Source: Flavobacterium paronense (GTDB taxonomy: Bacteria; Bacteroidota; Bacteroidia; Flavobacteriales; Flavobacteriaceae). From it: a stretch of DNA of 64,000 nt. Both the position numbers and the translations under genes were made by a program. Shown in pieces: positions 63,629 to 64,000 of this stretch (position 1 is the stretch's first letter; each line of letters starts with the position of its first letter). The notes under the pieces were generated by a model. That model was not told the DNA's origin, made no database searches, and worked only from the letters and a program-made list of their open reading frames with translations. The stretch is taken from contig NZ_JAUFQN010000019.1 of assembly GCF_030409795.1 (NCBI RefSeq), positions 1,922,001 through 1,986,000 on the forward strand, read 5' to 3'.

Positions 63629-64000
63629 TCAGACTTTTAAGAGTTCTATCTGATTTCGTTGCAAAATTAAAAGTCCGCGTTGCTCCATTTTTTTTAGTAA
63701 TCTTGAGATTACTTCTCGTGACGTATTTAACTCTGTTGCAATTTCTTGGTGGGATAGGTTTAGTTTGTTTGAATTATTGGCTTCTTTGTGTCTTTTTAAA
63801 TAAAAGACTAATCGTTCATCCATTGCTTTAAAAGCAATATTATCTACTACATCTAAGACTTCTTCAAATCGGCTACGATAGGTTTCAATTACAAATTCGT
63901 ACCAACTTCGATGTTGCATCATCCATTTATCCATTAAAGAAAGAGGTACCATTATCAATTCTACATCTTCGACAACTTTTGCCATAATTTGGCTAGTTTC
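63629..64000 (-). CDS. Crp/Fnr-family regulator (N-terminus cut by window edge)
   Basis: The frame is open to the window edge (residues ETSQ before the ATG at 63985), so the sensor part lies outside. The visible part includes the dimerisation helix and the C-terminal HTH (LSHQEIATELNTSREVISRL), with the same Arg-Glu-x-x-x-Arg arrangement as CRP. The signal (cAMP, oxygen or other) cannot be judged, because most of the sensor domain is missing. It lies upstream of the redox operon. Confidence 0.9.
   Translation of the reverse strand, partial: ETSQIMAKVVEDVELIMVPLSLMDKWMMQHRSWYEFVIETYRSRFEEVLDVVDNIAFKAMDERLVFYLKRHKEANNSNKLNLSHQEIATELNTSREVISRLLKKMEQRGLLILQRNQIELLKV

Overview
The window looks like chromosome of a member of the Flavobacteriaceae, most probably a Flavobacterium. 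The DNA is AT-rich. Two proteins end in type IX secretion sorting domains. Many genes are preceded by the Bacteroidota -7 promoter motif TAnnTTTG rather than a purine-rich ribosome-binding site. The housekeeping proteins (HolA, TilS, FtsK, PckA, Lpd, RibBA) are of flavobacterial type. No rRNA, tRNA, CRISPR array, insertion sequence or prophage was recognised.

Layout. 1-11.6 kb holds housekeeping genes: a truncated secreted amidohydrolase, holA, a solo HsdR-N protein with a glycosyltransferase, an OmpA lipoprotein, tsaC, uvrD, a DUF7935-like protein, and tilS-dsbD. 11.6-16.9 kb is a probable operon of exported hydrolases and small lipoproteins behind an AraC regulator. 16.9-24.2 kb holds pabB, a DUF4349 lipoprotein, a DoxX-like protein, katG and an APC permease. 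24.2-26.8 kb is a tandem pair of T9SS-exported leucine-rich-repeat proteins. 27.4-32.5 kb holds an AspT/YidE-type transporter, pckA and lpdA. 32.7-35.8 kb is an arsenic-resistance operon (arsR, DUF6428, methyltransferase, arsC, acr3). 36.0-43.0 kb is an envelope and division block (tpx, dgkA, ftsK, lolA, lptF/G, ribBA).

43.0-45.2 kb is a run of small membrane and stress proteins, including a 50-residue gene. 45.5-53.8 kb holds a P-type ATPase and then a regulatory operon: cupin, two paralogous AraC-type regulators, a small membrane protein, a 1158-residue hybrid histidine kinase and a response regulator. 54.2-61.1 kb is an RND efflux operon (tolC, mfp, rnd) followed by a PII-like protein, a DUF2892 protein and a DUF2490 outer-membrane protein. 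61.2-63.4 kb is a nine-gene redox and sulfur operon of small proteins (rhodanese, DUF2892, HMA, a small membrane protein, thioredoxin, OsmC, a 44-residue membrane protein, a Cys-rich exported protein). It lies downstream of a Crp/Fnr regulator and a perfect TGTGA-N6-TCACA palindrome.

The most unusual signals are non-coding. Two intergenic arrays (11668-11760 and 54040-54188) repeat short cores exactly every 11 bp, or every 10 bp in one block, with variable bases in between. That is about one DNA helical turn. They use different cores but the same architecture, and no listed feature explains them. Other points worth a look are three dyads upstream of pckA, a perfect 25-bp inverted repeat after lpdA, an intergenic-type 7-bp repeat inside pabB, seven 21-residue coiled-coil repeats in the hybrid kinase, a GTP cyclohydrolase II domain lacking its zinc cysteines, and a possible small RNA before a strong terminator near 26.95 kb.
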